From: Tetraselmis striata | Taxonomy: Eukaryota > Chlorophyta > Chlorodendrophyceae > Chlorodendrales > Chlorodendraceae | Assembly: GCA_006384855.1 (NCBI GenBank) | Contig: VCJN01002880.1 | Coordinates: forward strand, 1-64,000 | Reading direction: 5' to 3' | Length of the DNA: 64,000 nt | Part shown: positions 32,040-43,209 of the stretch, piece after piece | Layout of the letters: each line of letters opens with the position of its first letter | Numbering within the stretch: position 1 is the first letter of the stretch | Program-made: the position numbers and the translations under genes | Notes under the pieces: model-generated | Databases searched by the model: none | What the model was told of the DNA's origin: nothing | Seen by the model: the letters and a program-made list of their open reading frames with translations, nothing else

Positions 32040-32099
32040 GGGGCCCTCCTCCTTTACAAGTTGTTGGCCATTGAATCCTGTCAGGTCGGTGTGCGTAAC

Positions 32100-32769
32100 A
32101 CCGGAAATGCGTTATCTATAGACAACTGTCACATGGCCCCGCTCCACTAGCACCCCCCTGAAGCATACATCCAAAGCCCCACTTGGGTTCGGCGAAGCCA
32201 TGGCTCCTCCGGACTGAAATCCTCATAGTGCAGGCTACAACGGTCTTAAGCCCCTAAAACATGTGTACAGTCTTTCGACTAGTGACAGGCGGAGTCCGGC
32301 TGGTGCCCCGATGTGTGAGGCGAGCGCAGCAGTTGTGATTTAGCCGCGCCCACTGTCCGCCGCCCCCTGCCCGAAGCAACTGCTCAAGGAACCGACTGTG
32401 GCACCAGCCCGGCCCCCTAGGTCCCCACCAAGACCTCGGAAGGGACAACCGCGGCCTTGAGCAGCGCCAACGGACAGAGAAACGGGTCCCAGGGACGGGC
32501 TAGGCCACGGCACTGGCTGCCACACCACGGCTTTCGTGCTGCTGAGTACACAAGACATCAGTACTTTAATCAGTACTGCAAGATGGCAATAGGCGCGAGC
32601 ATCTGCAAACGAGCCACGATCCGCGTGGGCTCACATGGCAGTGTTGCAAGCGGTATGGTACTTGCGTACCGTATGACTCGCAGGGAAGCTGCAGGATGAT
32701 CCCGGAGGAAACAAATAAAGGGCTCGGGGCCGCAACGGACAGGCGACGCGCCGAGCGTAAGGCGCATGC
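32100..32769. other. Spacer without a supported gene
   Basis: Short frames on both strands show no recognisable features. Confidence 0.45.
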
Positions 32770-33098
32770 TGGATTGTGCTCACCATGAGGCCTTACTCGC
32801 AAGATTTTCTCGGGGTACTGAGCTTGGCGGCGGCTCGAGAGCGTGCTCGCTGCCTCATAAGACGGCACAGATTCGTCCGCCATCCCGTTACCAAAGTTGC
32901 ACAGCACGTCCAGGGATCACCCTCGCACACACGTGCACGCGTGCCCCGGACTCTGAACCGTGCGCGCATCACTCATCCATCCCGCCTCGTGCGGGATGCG
33001 GGCCGCCTCTAGGCGGATTGTTGTGTTGATCTTTTAGTACAACTTTTAGCAGTAGCTGGATTTGTTACCGCCTTTTTTGTAATTCACACAAGTATATA
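32770..33098 (+). repeat. R-family repeat, 330-bp copy
   Basis: This is the second long copy of the element at 13120-13425, keeping the same reading frame (32776-33012), the GC hairpin and the gtaattcacac 3' end. It abuts the RT pseudogene at 33099. Confidence 0.6.
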
Positions 33099-33479
33099 GG
33101 GAATCTTCGTCGACCCCGACCTGTCAATTTCTAAGCCCAGGTGCACGAGCTTTTGGGTGGGCTCCCAAACGCCCTTCTTGGGGTTGCGCAACAGCCCAAA
33201 CCCCAAGAGGGAGCGTTCGATGTACTCGCGTTGCCAGATGGCCTTAGCCCGAGTCCGAGCTAGAAATTGGAAATCGTCCATGTAGGGCAACATGCCAACT
33301 CGGCGCCACGGGACTAGTGTGCCGTATGCTTCAGTCGGACTACGATGCGATGCCCTAGTGAGGACGTTGGTAAACAGACATGAGAAGTAAATAAAAGTCA
33401 TGACAGTTGGCGCCAACTGCATTCTTAGGTCTGGCGAGTGAAGTACTTTTTTTGTCAAGGGGACAAAGACCAACCCATG

Positions 33480-33747
33480 CTTAGTGCGCAGCGTCCCTAC
33501 CAACCCGCCGTGCGCGGGTCCCGGCGCGAGCCGGGGATCATGGGAAAGAACGTGAAGCACGGAGAGTGGTTGGATACAAAGAAGTGACCAGGCCGCCTGG
33601 GCGCCACACGCATGTAGGCAGTCGTTGCGGTGCCTGGTGTGCGCGCGGAGCTAGTGTGGACCATCAGTGGGGATATGTGCTAAAGTACTGAGGCATACCC
33701 TAGCTACATTGCACATAAGAAGTAGTGTACCAACACTGATGTCAACA
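33480..33747 (-). repeat. 3' LTR of the mini-element
   Basis: About 265 bp. Its minus-strand start follows a polypurine tract at 33748-33757. Its outer end (cttag) differs from the other LTR. Confidence 0.75.
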
Positions 33748-34329
33748 CCCCCCCTCAATGTTGCAAGGGGATGCTCCAAGCAGGGGGTCCGGCTGCCGAC
33801 GCTAGTCGCTAGCCTAGCTAGAGAGGCAGCCCGCCATGCCCTGACCTCGGCGTGGGCCAGGGCTGGCCCTCTAGGGAGTCGGACTGCGCGGCTGCCGAAC
33901 GGACTAAAGTTGTGGCTGACCGCTTCTCCTCGGCGTTGGTGTGCCGAGCTCTGCATAGTTACGGATTTCGTACGGATTTACTGGTGGGCGAGCGTTGCCC
34001 AAAGTTCCCAATCGGCCGAGCTGAGAAACGGGTCGGGCGAGGACTGCACTTGTACGCGCCGGTCGCTGGCGTCGAAGTAGCTGGCGAGCCCGTGCATGGC
34101 GGTCGCTGGCGTCATGGTATATAGCGAGCTTCCGGGTGTGCGCTGTCGGTGAAGGTGCGCGAACCTTGAGGCGTCACTGCGCCGCGAGTGCGACGTATAG
34201 TCGTTGCTAGGGAGTAGAGGACCGGTTACCCACCGCCGGTGATCTCAATTTTACGTCCAGACTCGCGTCGAGACGGACTTCTTGCGTCGTCGTCAGACTA
34301 CCCTCCCTAGTAGAGGGCACATAACGTGA

Positions 34330-34592
34330 AGTGCACAGCGTCCCTACCAGGCAACCCGCCATGCGCGGGTTCCGGCGCGAGCCGGGGACTGTGGGAGCGA
34401 ACGTGAATGAAGCACGGAGAGTGGCTGGTTACCGAGAAGTGGGCGCCGCACGCATGTAGGCAGTTGTTGCGGTGCTTGATGTGCGCGCGGAGCTAGTGCA
34501 GACCATCAATGAGGGTATGTGCTAAAGTACTAAGGCATACCCTAGCTACATTGTGCATATGCAGTAGTATAGTACCAACATTGATGTCAACA
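34330..34592 (-). repeat. 5' LTR of the mini-element
   Basis: About 263 bp and colinear with 33480-33747. No clear tRNA primer-binding site was recognised next to it. Confidence 0.75.
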
Positions 34593-35140
34593 CCATGGGA
34601 AGGCCAACAAGTCGGTACATAGTAGTGCCGCGGCAATCGACCGTGAAAAAGTCCATGTCCTCAGGGGCGATTCAAACCGCGTAAACCCCATCATCCAGGT
34701 CCCTCTGCCGCATGTAATCCAAGGGCGTGTCAAGTTGCGCAATTGCGAAAGCGTCTCACACGAAAGATCTCGGGTCTCACAATAGCGGTTCAGGGAGCGG
34801 AGGTCAATGATGATGAGCCTCCATTTGTTTGTTCCGGGCTTAGGAACCAAGAACAACCGGGACACCCATGCATTTTGCGCAGTAGCCTCGCTTCCATGCC
34901 CCAACGGCCAGGAAGTGAGCCAATTCACCGACCATAAATTGCAGTTGGGCCGGAGTAGCATCCTCCGTTCACACTCTGATGAAAAGAAGGGGGGCAAGCC
35001 CGCCCAAAAACGGAACGGGTACACCTGTAGAGATCCAGGTGAGAACACGGCGATTCGCACTAACGGCTTGCCAGTTGCCGAGATTACGACGGCCGCGATG
35101 TCTCAAAAAGAGGGAGTCGGGGGTACAGGAATCGGTGCGA

Positions 35141-35865
35141 TGGATGTCGCGAAGGGGCGAGCAGAGCGCCATGTCGCTTTGCTGGCCCTCTCCGCGTCGG
35201 CGACAGGACCCACATTGTGCGGCACAGTAGAAGTGCCGCGGCGTGGGAGTATCCATGTATTACTGGGCGTTGGCTTGGCCACTGGCAATGCAGTGTCACT
35301 TTGTACTCGAATCTATACTAGACGACGAGCATGTGCCGGCATGCGCCCCAATCGCATCGCATCTCGGCCCCCACGCCGGATAGGGGCCGGTACGGATCGA
35401 GCCATGCCCACTACACGGGAGAGGCGCATCCATGGGTTATTGTTGGTCGACACTGGTTGAAGGGGTTGGACCTTGTTCCGCTGAGTGGGGAAGCGATGCG
35501 GCTTTGTCCTCTCCTCGCGTTGGGCGTGTAATCAACAGCTCGTTCGCGGGTAGTATTTAGCGCGGCGCAAGCGGCGCGCGTCCATAAACCACACAAACTC
35601 GACCGGGTTTTTCCCAGTAGGGGAGCGGGGAGGGGGAGGGGGCGAATAGCAACGCTCACTGTACATGGTACGATGGCAGAAGACCGGCATCCTGCGCGGC
35701 AAAAATTTGCCGCAACTTTACTGTGGTGGGCTCGATGGAGCGTGCCACTGCAAAGGAGAGTGGACCGGTTGGCATCCGTGGAGGCAGGTGGTGGCCCTAG
35801 CCGGCCCCCATAAACATGAGCGCGCAAACGCACGCTACGGGCGCCGCGCCAGGGCTATCCCGTAA
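35141..35865. other. Region upstream of the DIRS-type RT, no recognised gene
   Basis: It lies between the RT pseudogene and the A-repeat terminus at 35866-35890. By position it should hold the first ORF of that element. The minus-strand frame 35411-35833 is open but not recognisable as the Gag-like ORF1 of the YR copies. Confidence 0.4.
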
Positions 35866-35890
35866 GAGAAACCACATAAACTAGTTTAGA
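35866..35890 (-). repeat. Terminal fragment of an A repeat
   Basis: The sequence aaccacataaactagtttag differs by one base from the A-repeat start of copies A and B on the same strand as the RT. Similarity stops after about 22 bases. Confidence 0.6.
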
Positions 35891-36560
35891 AGAGGTAATA
35901 GATACTTTAGAAGAGGTAAGAGAGTGTTTGCTATTCCTTACAGAAAATAGTTGCTAGTTGTTGGGGAGTCTTCGTCCCTTGTCTACTTAGCACGCGCAGT
36001 ACGGCGCCACCATCAGTATCTCCGTATATCCACGAGGCGTGCCCGTACCGCCCGAGGAGCTGCATCGACCTAGTAGCATCCCCGCATTTTTCATCGTCAG
36101 TAGGAAGCTGCCGTATCACCGCACGTCACCAACCCGCGCGCGGTTGCCGACGCATCCATCCCGGGTAGCGTTGCTCGCGCATATGTTGTTCCGTCGAGTG
36201 CTGAAAAGCACCATGGAGGTTGCTTCTTGTCCATCCTCATCTTTCTTTTTACCATGGGGTCGCGCCGCGACAGAGCTCGTGTCTTCGTGACATGCAGGGT
36301 CTTCTGTGTACAAGCCACTCAGAAGCGAAACGTTGAGCCTAGCTCGAGGACATGTCTCGCTAGCGGTCGAGGACCATCCAAAGGACACCATGCGCAAGCT
36401 CCCCGAGCCAACAATCAGTGTCTCGCAGGGATGAGAGCAGTTAGACTGATTCCGGGGGGGGGGGCACTCTTAACGCTTTGCGGCACAAGAGCCCCCCATG
36501 CCGCCGACCTTTGGTTCGCGCGCGAAAAAGGGCGCCACATCTAGGGCATGAACGATCCAT
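35891..36560. other. Spacer without a supported gene
   Basis: Short overlapping frames on both strands; nothing recognised. Confidence 0.45.
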
Positions 36561-36599
36561 GCGCCGGTATTATCTGCACCCGCAACGCCACAACATTGA

Positions 36600-36940
36600 T
36601 GCCCTCCGCAGCCCATCCACGCAACTCGTCGGTGCCAACCGTAGTCCAAAACTGCATGCCACCCCCTATGCTGTCGGCTGAGTGGCGTCATCGGGCCGCC
36701 ACTGCATGCGGCTAGCCGGCACCATCCGCAGCCCGGGCACGCAGTTGGTCGGCGCCATGGGGCCGCTACGGCACCATGAGCGCCGGTTCTTCGCATCCCG
36801 GGCACGCAGTTGGTCACGGCGCTGTTGGGCCGCCACTGCACCATATGTGCTCCGGTATAGGGTCGCTTCCTCGGCCCGGGCATGCAGGTGGTCGGCGCCA
36901 ACGGGCCGTCACTGCACGAAATGTCACAAATGCTAATCAC
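36600..36940 (+). repeat. Degenerate tandem repeat, about 70-120 bp unit
   Basis: Four variants of a unit with gggcacgcagttggtcggcgc and gggccgccactgcac occur near 36605, 36725, 36800 and 36875. Confidence 0.65.
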
Positions 36941-36966
36941 GCCTGCTTATGAAGATCACATACATA

Positions 36967-38440
36967 CACACGTCACGCGTTGCGTCGCGTTCGCTATTCT
37001 ACACCGCGCAACGGCACCAGGCGGTCAGCATGAATAGCCGTGGCGTGTTGCGTCGCGTGTGTCTCGTCCAAGACGTGCTCTCCTTAACGCGCGACCCCTC
37101 GGCGAGCATTTCGTACGATGCGGTGTAGCCCGCGCCGTGCTTGGGCACAATTATACGGGCGCAACACGGTTTATCAGCCACCCCGCAGAACGGCTCCAAC
37201 CGGTTATCCGGAATGCGGCGGCGTGATGCGACGTGTTTGCCTCGCCCGGCATATGCTAGCCCACATGTGCGCCTCCATTGCGCGCGGTGTGAGGCCTACG
37301 GCAAACCGCGTGCCGCGGTTTATCAAACGGGTTTCGGAGCTATTTGCATAATGACCCTAGTGCATCGCCACGCGGACCGTGTACAAATACTCATCCGGAC
37401 GAGGTGCGGCATTTTGCCGCGTGTTTGTCTCGTCCGAAAGATGCTACCCGCTACGCGCATCCAGCGGCGCGCATTGGTAAGGCTAATGATTCGCGAGCGG
37501 GCCGTGCTTGGGGCATGTATACATCCGTTATGCGTCGCGTCGCGGTTTGCTATTATACACCGCGCAACGGCACCGGGCGGTAGTCAGTTTGAACATTCGT
37601 CGCGTGTTGCGTCGCGTGTGTCTCGCCCAAGGCGTGCTTACCTAAACACGCGTCTCCTCGGCGCGCATTTCGTACGATGCGGTGTAGCCCGTGCCGTGCT
37701 TGGGCACATATAGGTACGAGCGCAACACGGTTTATCGGCGACCCCGCGGAATGGCGTCAAGCTGTCATCCGGAATGCGGCGGCGTGATGCGACGTGTTTG
37801 CCTCGCCCGGCATATGCTAGCCCACATGTGCGCCTCCATTGCGCGCTGTGTGAGGCCTACGGCAAACCGTGTGCCGCAGTTTATCAGACGGGTTTCGGAG
37901 CTATTTGCACAATGACCCTACTGCGCATCCACACGGAACGCGTACAAGTACTCATTCTGACGAGGTGCGGCATGTTGCCGCGTGCTTGGCTCGTCCGAAA
38001 GATGCTGTTCGATATGCGCCCCTCAGTGGTGCGCATTATTGGTACATACGGCACCGGCGTGCTTGGGGCACATACACATCCGGTATGCGTCACGTCGCGG
38101 TTCGCGATTCTACACCGCGCAACGGCACAATCATGGCGGCCAACATAAACAACCGTGGCGTGTTGCGTCACGTGTGTCTCGCCCAAGACGTACTTGCCTA
38201 TGCCCGCGTCTCCTCGTACGATGCGGTGTAGCCCGTGCCGTGCATGGGCGCATATAGGCACGGGCGCAAGACGGTTTATCGGCCACCCAACGGAACGGTT
38301 CCAAGCGGTCATCCGGAGTGCGGCGGCGTGATGCGACGTGTTTGCCTCGCCCGAGCGACATATGTTGGCCCGCACGTGTGCCCCAATTGTGCGATGTGTG
38401 AGGCCCACGGTAAACCGCGTACTCAGACTGGTTTCGGAGC
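36967..38440 (+). repeat. Higher-order satellite: 180-bp monomers in a 557-bp trimer
   Basis: Monomers share a core like gcgtgttgcgtcgcgtgtgt then ctcgtcc and tgct, followed by a gatgcggtgt block and an acggtttatc block. Monomer types A, B and C start at 37045, 37222 and 37411, then again at 37604, 37784 and 37972, then A and B at 38160 and 38328. Same-type monomers (557 bp apart) are far more alike than neighbours within a trimer. A partial C unit precedes the first A. Confidence 0.8.
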
Positions 38441-38449
38441 TAGCCCCGC

Positions 38450-40085
38450 AGTGGTGAGGACTCGTGTTGGATCAGTTCCCCCGCCCCGCACCAGAGCGTA
38501 GCCATCACCCGCAACAGTCCCCCCGCCTCGCCCCACAGCGTGGTTGAGCATGCGTGTTGTTGAACCGTCATATGCATGTGCGGATGGTTGAGCCGCACTC
38601 GGTTGTGGTTGTGAGAAGCGCCGCACCGAGGAAGGTCTAAATCAATTCTGTAGGGTTTGGGGGGGGGGGGGGGGGGGGGGGGGGGTCCAGTCCGGACACG
38701 TGACGCACAACCCGTCATTGAGTCGCTAGGATCGGCCGTGCGGCGGTCACCGAAAAGGTGACCTCGCAAAGAGCCGCGAGAAGCTCCGACGAAAGCCCCC
38801 CCACGCCATCACGCGTGCTCACCTTCGCGCCCACGCCCCCGACCGCCGCCGCGTCCGCGTCCTCGCCCGCGACCTACGAGCCTCGCCGCCACTGCTCGTG
38901 TGCCCGCCACAAGAGCAGTTGCGGCGACCTTGGCACCGTCGGCAAATGTCGATCGCCCCAAAGACCCGACGCTCTTAGTCGCGCATTAGGTCGCCAAACA
39001 CCGTAGAGCCCACATGCTCCGCTGGTGGCTGAAAATGCCGAGCCCGCAGCACGTCCAGCACGGGGGGTACCGTGCACACGCTTGATCTCGTTGAGCTTTC
39101 GACGGAAGGCTAGATGAAAACGAAACGCCGCCTTGTCGATGGCCTCAACGTGGTTTCGAGCGCGCGCAAAGTAAGGCGTGAAAAAAAGTCTTGATTAGCA
39201 ACCGGAACGTAGGGTAGCAGCTCGTCGACAGCCACCAAGAGAGCGGTTGTGTGAGCCCCGAAACATGTCATCCCAATGAATTCCTCTTGGGCCGGCAGAC
39301 GCCGATAATCATGCGCTCGAGGTAGTCATTAGTTACGTCGGTACGCCGCGTAGGAAAAAGCCCAAGCACTCGACTGACCGGTCGTCCGAACGTCCTCGTA
39401 TCCATGCTTTGCTCTCTGAAATAGCTGTGGCAACGCGAGGTAGTCGTCCTCGTAATGTCGGATTTTGCTCCGACACGGCCACTCTGGGCTGGCTCTAGCA
39501 AATCGGGGGCGCTGCGGCTCCCCCGGTGCCTGTCTTCCGTCCCACGACGCGCTGCCCAATTCAATAGCCTAGTGCTTCGTCTCCATCGGCACCACGTCCA
39601 TGAGCCGTCAATTGGGCCAACGATGATGGGAGCTCCGGCAGCGTTGTAGGTTGGGTGTTAGCTATACTCTTACCGATAATCGGCTGCCCGATACGAGTAC
39701 AGCGTTGTATAAAGGTACTCGGCTGCCCGTGTACCGGCTACATAGCTACATATGCGGCTGCCCGCGTGTACCCTGTATTTAACATGCTCAGATCTTTTGA
39801 ATTGCTTTCATTGGGCATCATGCATGTCTGCTTGAATAAGCGATTCGAGCATCGGCTCGGCGACGGGGTCGTCTCCATATGGCATGGTGACGCACGGACG
39901 TACCAGTACGGATGATAATTACACACACCTTGCTTCCACCTCGCAACTGTTGTAGTGGACGTTTTCTATTGCCTATTCGGGCGGTTTCCTGATCGCCTTT
40001 TGAAGCTAGCTCATGTAACTACATAATTACACACACGGATGGTGAGCCGGGTGTGGTCTTGAAAGACCTTGCCCGCAACAGGTTA
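38450..40085 (-). mobile_element. YR element fragment D, decayed
   Basis: The minus-strand sequence matches the start of the recombinase region (about 38570-38650) and the whole ORF1 region (38760-39640). Segments such as SRVLGLFP and the RG-rich end are visible through many frameshifts. Part of the 5' leader follows (39880-40080). It is interrupted by G27 (38659-38685), by foreign sequence at about 39640-39850, and by a 94-bp insertion at 39929-40022. It is older than copies A-C. Copy C inserted next to its leader in head-to-head orientation. Confidence 0.75.
39915..40036. repeat. 94-bp insertion flanked by a 14-bp duplication
   Basis: The sequence ataattacacacac occurs at 39915-39928 and 40023-40036. 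The flanking leader of fragment D reads continuously if one copy and the intervening 94 bp are removed. A 14-bp duplication suits a SINE-like insertion. Confidence 0.55.
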
Positions 40086-40385
40086 TGATCTAAACAAGTT
40101 TATGGGGTTTGCTCCCTTGACCTAACCGCTTTTCAGCTACAAGTGCTGCTCAGTGGTACGGGAACTAGGCACCTGTCGTTGCGCCCTTTTTGGCTGCAGC
40201 ACGAGCAGACATAAAAGCAGCCATAACAGTTGAGCATGCCATCTTCCTGTTTTCGCTGCGTTCCACGCAGCGATGTAAAAACTGTCTCGTAACCTGTTGC
40301 GAGCAAGGTCACCCCAGGTTGTTCAAGATCACACCCGGCTCGCCACCCGTGTGTGATATTCTCATCCGTACGTCCGGGCTTTACC

Positions 40386-41259
40386 ATGCCAAATGGAGAA
40401 GAATCGTCGTTGAGCCAACGCTCGAGTCGCTCTACGAAGACGTGAAGGCCCGGTCTACATTACTGCGGAAGCTTGCCACAGCGTTGGCCCAATTGACGGC
40501 TCGTAAGCGCGTTGTTGATGGAGAAGGAGCACATGGTTCCGGTTCCGGGCAGCGCATCGCGGGACAGCCGACAGGCAGCGGGGGAGCCGCAGAGCGCCCC
40601 GACTTGCTAGAGCTAGCCCAAGGCGGCCGTGTCGGAGCAAAATCCGTGAGTGACGAGGATGACTACCTCGCGGTGCCAGAACTACTGCAGAGAGCAGAGT
40701 CTGGTTACGAGGCCGTTGACCGGTCCGCAGGGTGCCCGGGCTCTTCCCCCTGAGCACCGACCTAACGAACGAGTACCTCAAGCAGGATGACCGGCGTCTG
40801 CCGGCCCGGGAGGAGTATCTATGGATGTCGTGTTTCGGCGCCCACATGGCTACACTTTTCGTGGCTCTCGATGAGCTGCTGCCTTATGTCCTTGCTACAA
40901 ATCATGACTTCACTTCCTACCTCGCGAGAGCTCGGAACCACGCCGAAGCCATCGACAAGGCGTTTCGTTTTCGTTTGGCCTTCCTACGGAGGCTTAATGA
41001 GGTCAAGCGTGTACACGGTGACCAACGTGTTCTGGACGTGCTGCGAGCTCAGCACTTTCAGCCTGCTTCTGAGCACATGGGTTCCGCGATAGTCGGGGAC
41101 CTCATGAGGGACTACGAGCGTCGCGTCTTCGAGGCGACTGTGGCCAACAGCGCCAAAGCAACCGCTACTGCTCGGGTGGCGGCAGCAGCTGCAGGTCGCG
41201 GACGTGGACGAGGGCGTGGCGGTGGACGCGGGCGTGGCCGCGAAGGTGAGCACGAATGA
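40386..41259 (+). pseudogene. Gag-like ORF1 of YR copy C, frameshifted
   Basis: The N-terminal ATG (MPNGEE) is out of frame with the rest. A second frame change lies near 40720. The segment 40732-41259 is otherwise close to copy A, to the RGRGRGRGG end. Confidence 0.8.
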
Positions 41260-41295
41260 CGGTGTGGGGCGCCTTTCGTCGGAGCTGCTGGAGCT

Positions 41296-42849
41296 TTGCG
41301 AGGCCACCTTTCGGTGACCGCCGCAAAACGCACCCTTGCAGCTCAACGGCGGGATGAGTGCCGTGTGTCAGGACCCGACCCCCCCCACCTTACAGACTTC
41401 ATTAAGACCTTCCTCGGTACGGCGCTTCTTATAGCTACAGCCGAGTGCGGCTCAACCATCCGCACACTTGCACATGGCGGCTCAACCAACCGCCTCCCGT
41501 ACCATTCCATCGCTGCGTCCGTCGGTTGTTACACTGCGTGTCACAACTGCTTCACAACGACCAAGCTTCGCGCGTGTACGTTACGCGCGTTACATGCGCT
41601 ACGAGCGCGATGGGCGCGCGGGGCGGCCCTCCTACCTGAACCTAGCCCCGCAAACCCGTACTGGTGCTACTGCAAACCCGTCCAGCAACTACCGGCCAGC
41701 CGCCGGGAATCTAACCGCTGATGCCGAGTACTTTGCAAACAGTAGTCGCCCTCCTGGTACTTTGTCGGTAAAAAGACGCACTTACGTAATTGACGAGCCC
41801 GAAGCTGTCGCCCCTTGGGCTGCATCACTGCGATCACGTCTGCAGGATGCTTTTGGCTCATACGAAATAGTTAAAGCGGACGCTCGACCTGCTCTCCAGC
41901 TCCCTCACCGCTCAAACACTCAATAGCTACGCCGGCAGACTGTCTCAGTTCGCGGAGTTTTGCCACGACTCCGAGAACATCAGCCCGATGGAGGCGACCA
42001 CTGCTACTGTCGTCCGGTACGTTGCCTGGATTGGTGAGCGAGGGCACATTGGAGCTAAGTCATAGCAACCCTACCTGTCTGCAATCAACACGTTCTTCGA
42101 GCTGCACAACCTCGACCCAATCGCCAAGGACGGCCTACAGCTTACTGCAGCTAGGCGTGGGCTGATGTTGCGGCAGCGACGTATGGAAGCCGCCCCTTTG
42201 CGAGTTCCTCTGCATGCTGATGTAGCTTACCGCTTCGTCACAAAGGCCGAGTTGATTGTGTCTGCTCCCACCACAGAGTACCAACACGACTTCCGAGCCC
42301 TCGTGGCCTCGGTTGTCAACTTCATGTTCTTTGCGAGGGGATTGTGTGTCTTGCCGAGTGCGAGATGTGCATGTCGACGATTACAACATTACCATGCACG
42401 TGTACCGCGAGAAAGGCCGCGCTGGCCGACGGGGGCCCGACGACATGCGCGTGCTTCTCCTTCCGGTGTCATAACACCTCCGAGTTGCACGTCTCCTGCA
42501 CCACTTCATCGACAACGTACAGTATGCATCGACAACGTACAATCATTCCCCCCCCCCCCTGGTTACTGTTGCCTTGGCTGAAACAAACTTCTGGGCGATC
42601 ACCCCAAGCGAGCTCACCCAGCCTTCGCAAGGGAGCAGCGTCTGCGGCCAACGCCATCGGAGTACCATTGTCCCACATTCGCTACCAAGGCGGCTGGCCA
42701 CTAACTCCGACGTCGTTTTGGACTACATCGACCCCAACGTTCTTCCTTCACCTGGCGCATGGTTCTTCTTTGGCCACATCGCCCCCCTCCGCCACTTCCA
42801 AGTCCAACAGGACTCCGCAACGGTGGCCTTCCCGGTGACTCCTTCATGA
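41296..42849 (+). pseudogene. Tyrosine recombinase of YR copy C, multiply broken
   Basis: Matches to copies A and B are spread over several frames. A TAG stands near 42062 and shifts occur near 41870, 42345 and 42470. The region between the LLLP block and LRKGAASAANAIG, including the HxxR His, is shortened. The Tyr end DYIDP is in the frame ending at 42849. Confidence 0.8.
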
Positions 42850-43209
42850 CCTGGCGCTACCCCTTCTCCGTCAATCCACCGCTCTGTCCGTTCGCTCATC
42901 AATGGCAAAACCAGACTCAACTTTGAAATGTTCTCAACTTGTTTATGGGGTTCCTTCCCTTTCCCTAACCTCTTTTCCGCTACCGTGCTGCTTAGTGGTA
43001 CGGGATACTAGGCACCCGTCGTTTCGCCCTTTTTGGGTGCAGCACGAGTAGACATATAAAAGCAGCCATAACTAATGAGCATGCCATCTTCCACTTTCGC
43101 TGCGTTACACTCAGCAGCGCCCCCCCTGACTCACTTCACGCTTTCACTTAACCCTCCTGCCATTTTCGGCTCTTGTCCGTGTTTGGCAAAACCAGACTCA
43201 ACTTTGGAA

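Larger units (their letters stand above)
33480..34592 (-). mobile_element. 1.1 kb LTR mini-retrotransposon (TRIM-like)
   Basis: Direct repeats 33480-33747 and 34330-34592 (roughly 88% alike by eye) flank about 580 bp with no recognisable protein. On the minus strand the repeats start TGTTGACATC. The downstream one is preceded by the purine tract gaggggggg, as expected of a 3' LTR. CCATG is duplicated at 33475-33479 and 34593-34597. Removing the element and one CCATG restores the RT reading frame at GLPMGWSLSP, which confirms the insertion. It needs enzymes from elsewhere. Confidence 0.8.
33099..35140 (-). pseudogene. DIRS-type reverse transcriptase, interrupted and frameshifted
   Basis: Reading down the minus strand: an N-terminal piece with RRVLTWISTGVPVPF (about 35070), SRLFLVPKPGTNKWRLIIID (RT fingers and palm), a frame-shifted IAPEDMDFFTV, then GLPM near 34600. 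After the inserted LTR element the next codons restore GLPMGWSLSP. Then come LFTNVLTRA, the catalytic box LPYMDDF, and LGLEIDR at 33110. This order and these motifs are those of DIRS/Ngaro/PAT RTs rather than LINE or LTR enzymes. Frameshifts occur near 34970, 34780 and 33440. RNase H and methylase parts are not seen. The 3' side ends abruptly at the R-family repeat. Confidence 0.8.
40086..43209 (+). mobile_element. YR element copy C
   Basis: A1 is 40086-40272, then ORF1, recombinase, B1 (42903-42928), A2 (42929 to about 43119) and B2 (43184-43209). A2 is clearly diverged from A1, so this copy is older than A and B. Both ORFs are broken. It shares the one-base deletion after GGW with copy B. 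Confidence 0.85.

Noticed and set aside
36967-38440. CRISPR-like array
   Set aside because: The units are 180-190 bp, adjacent without unique spacers and organised in trimers, which is satellite structure.
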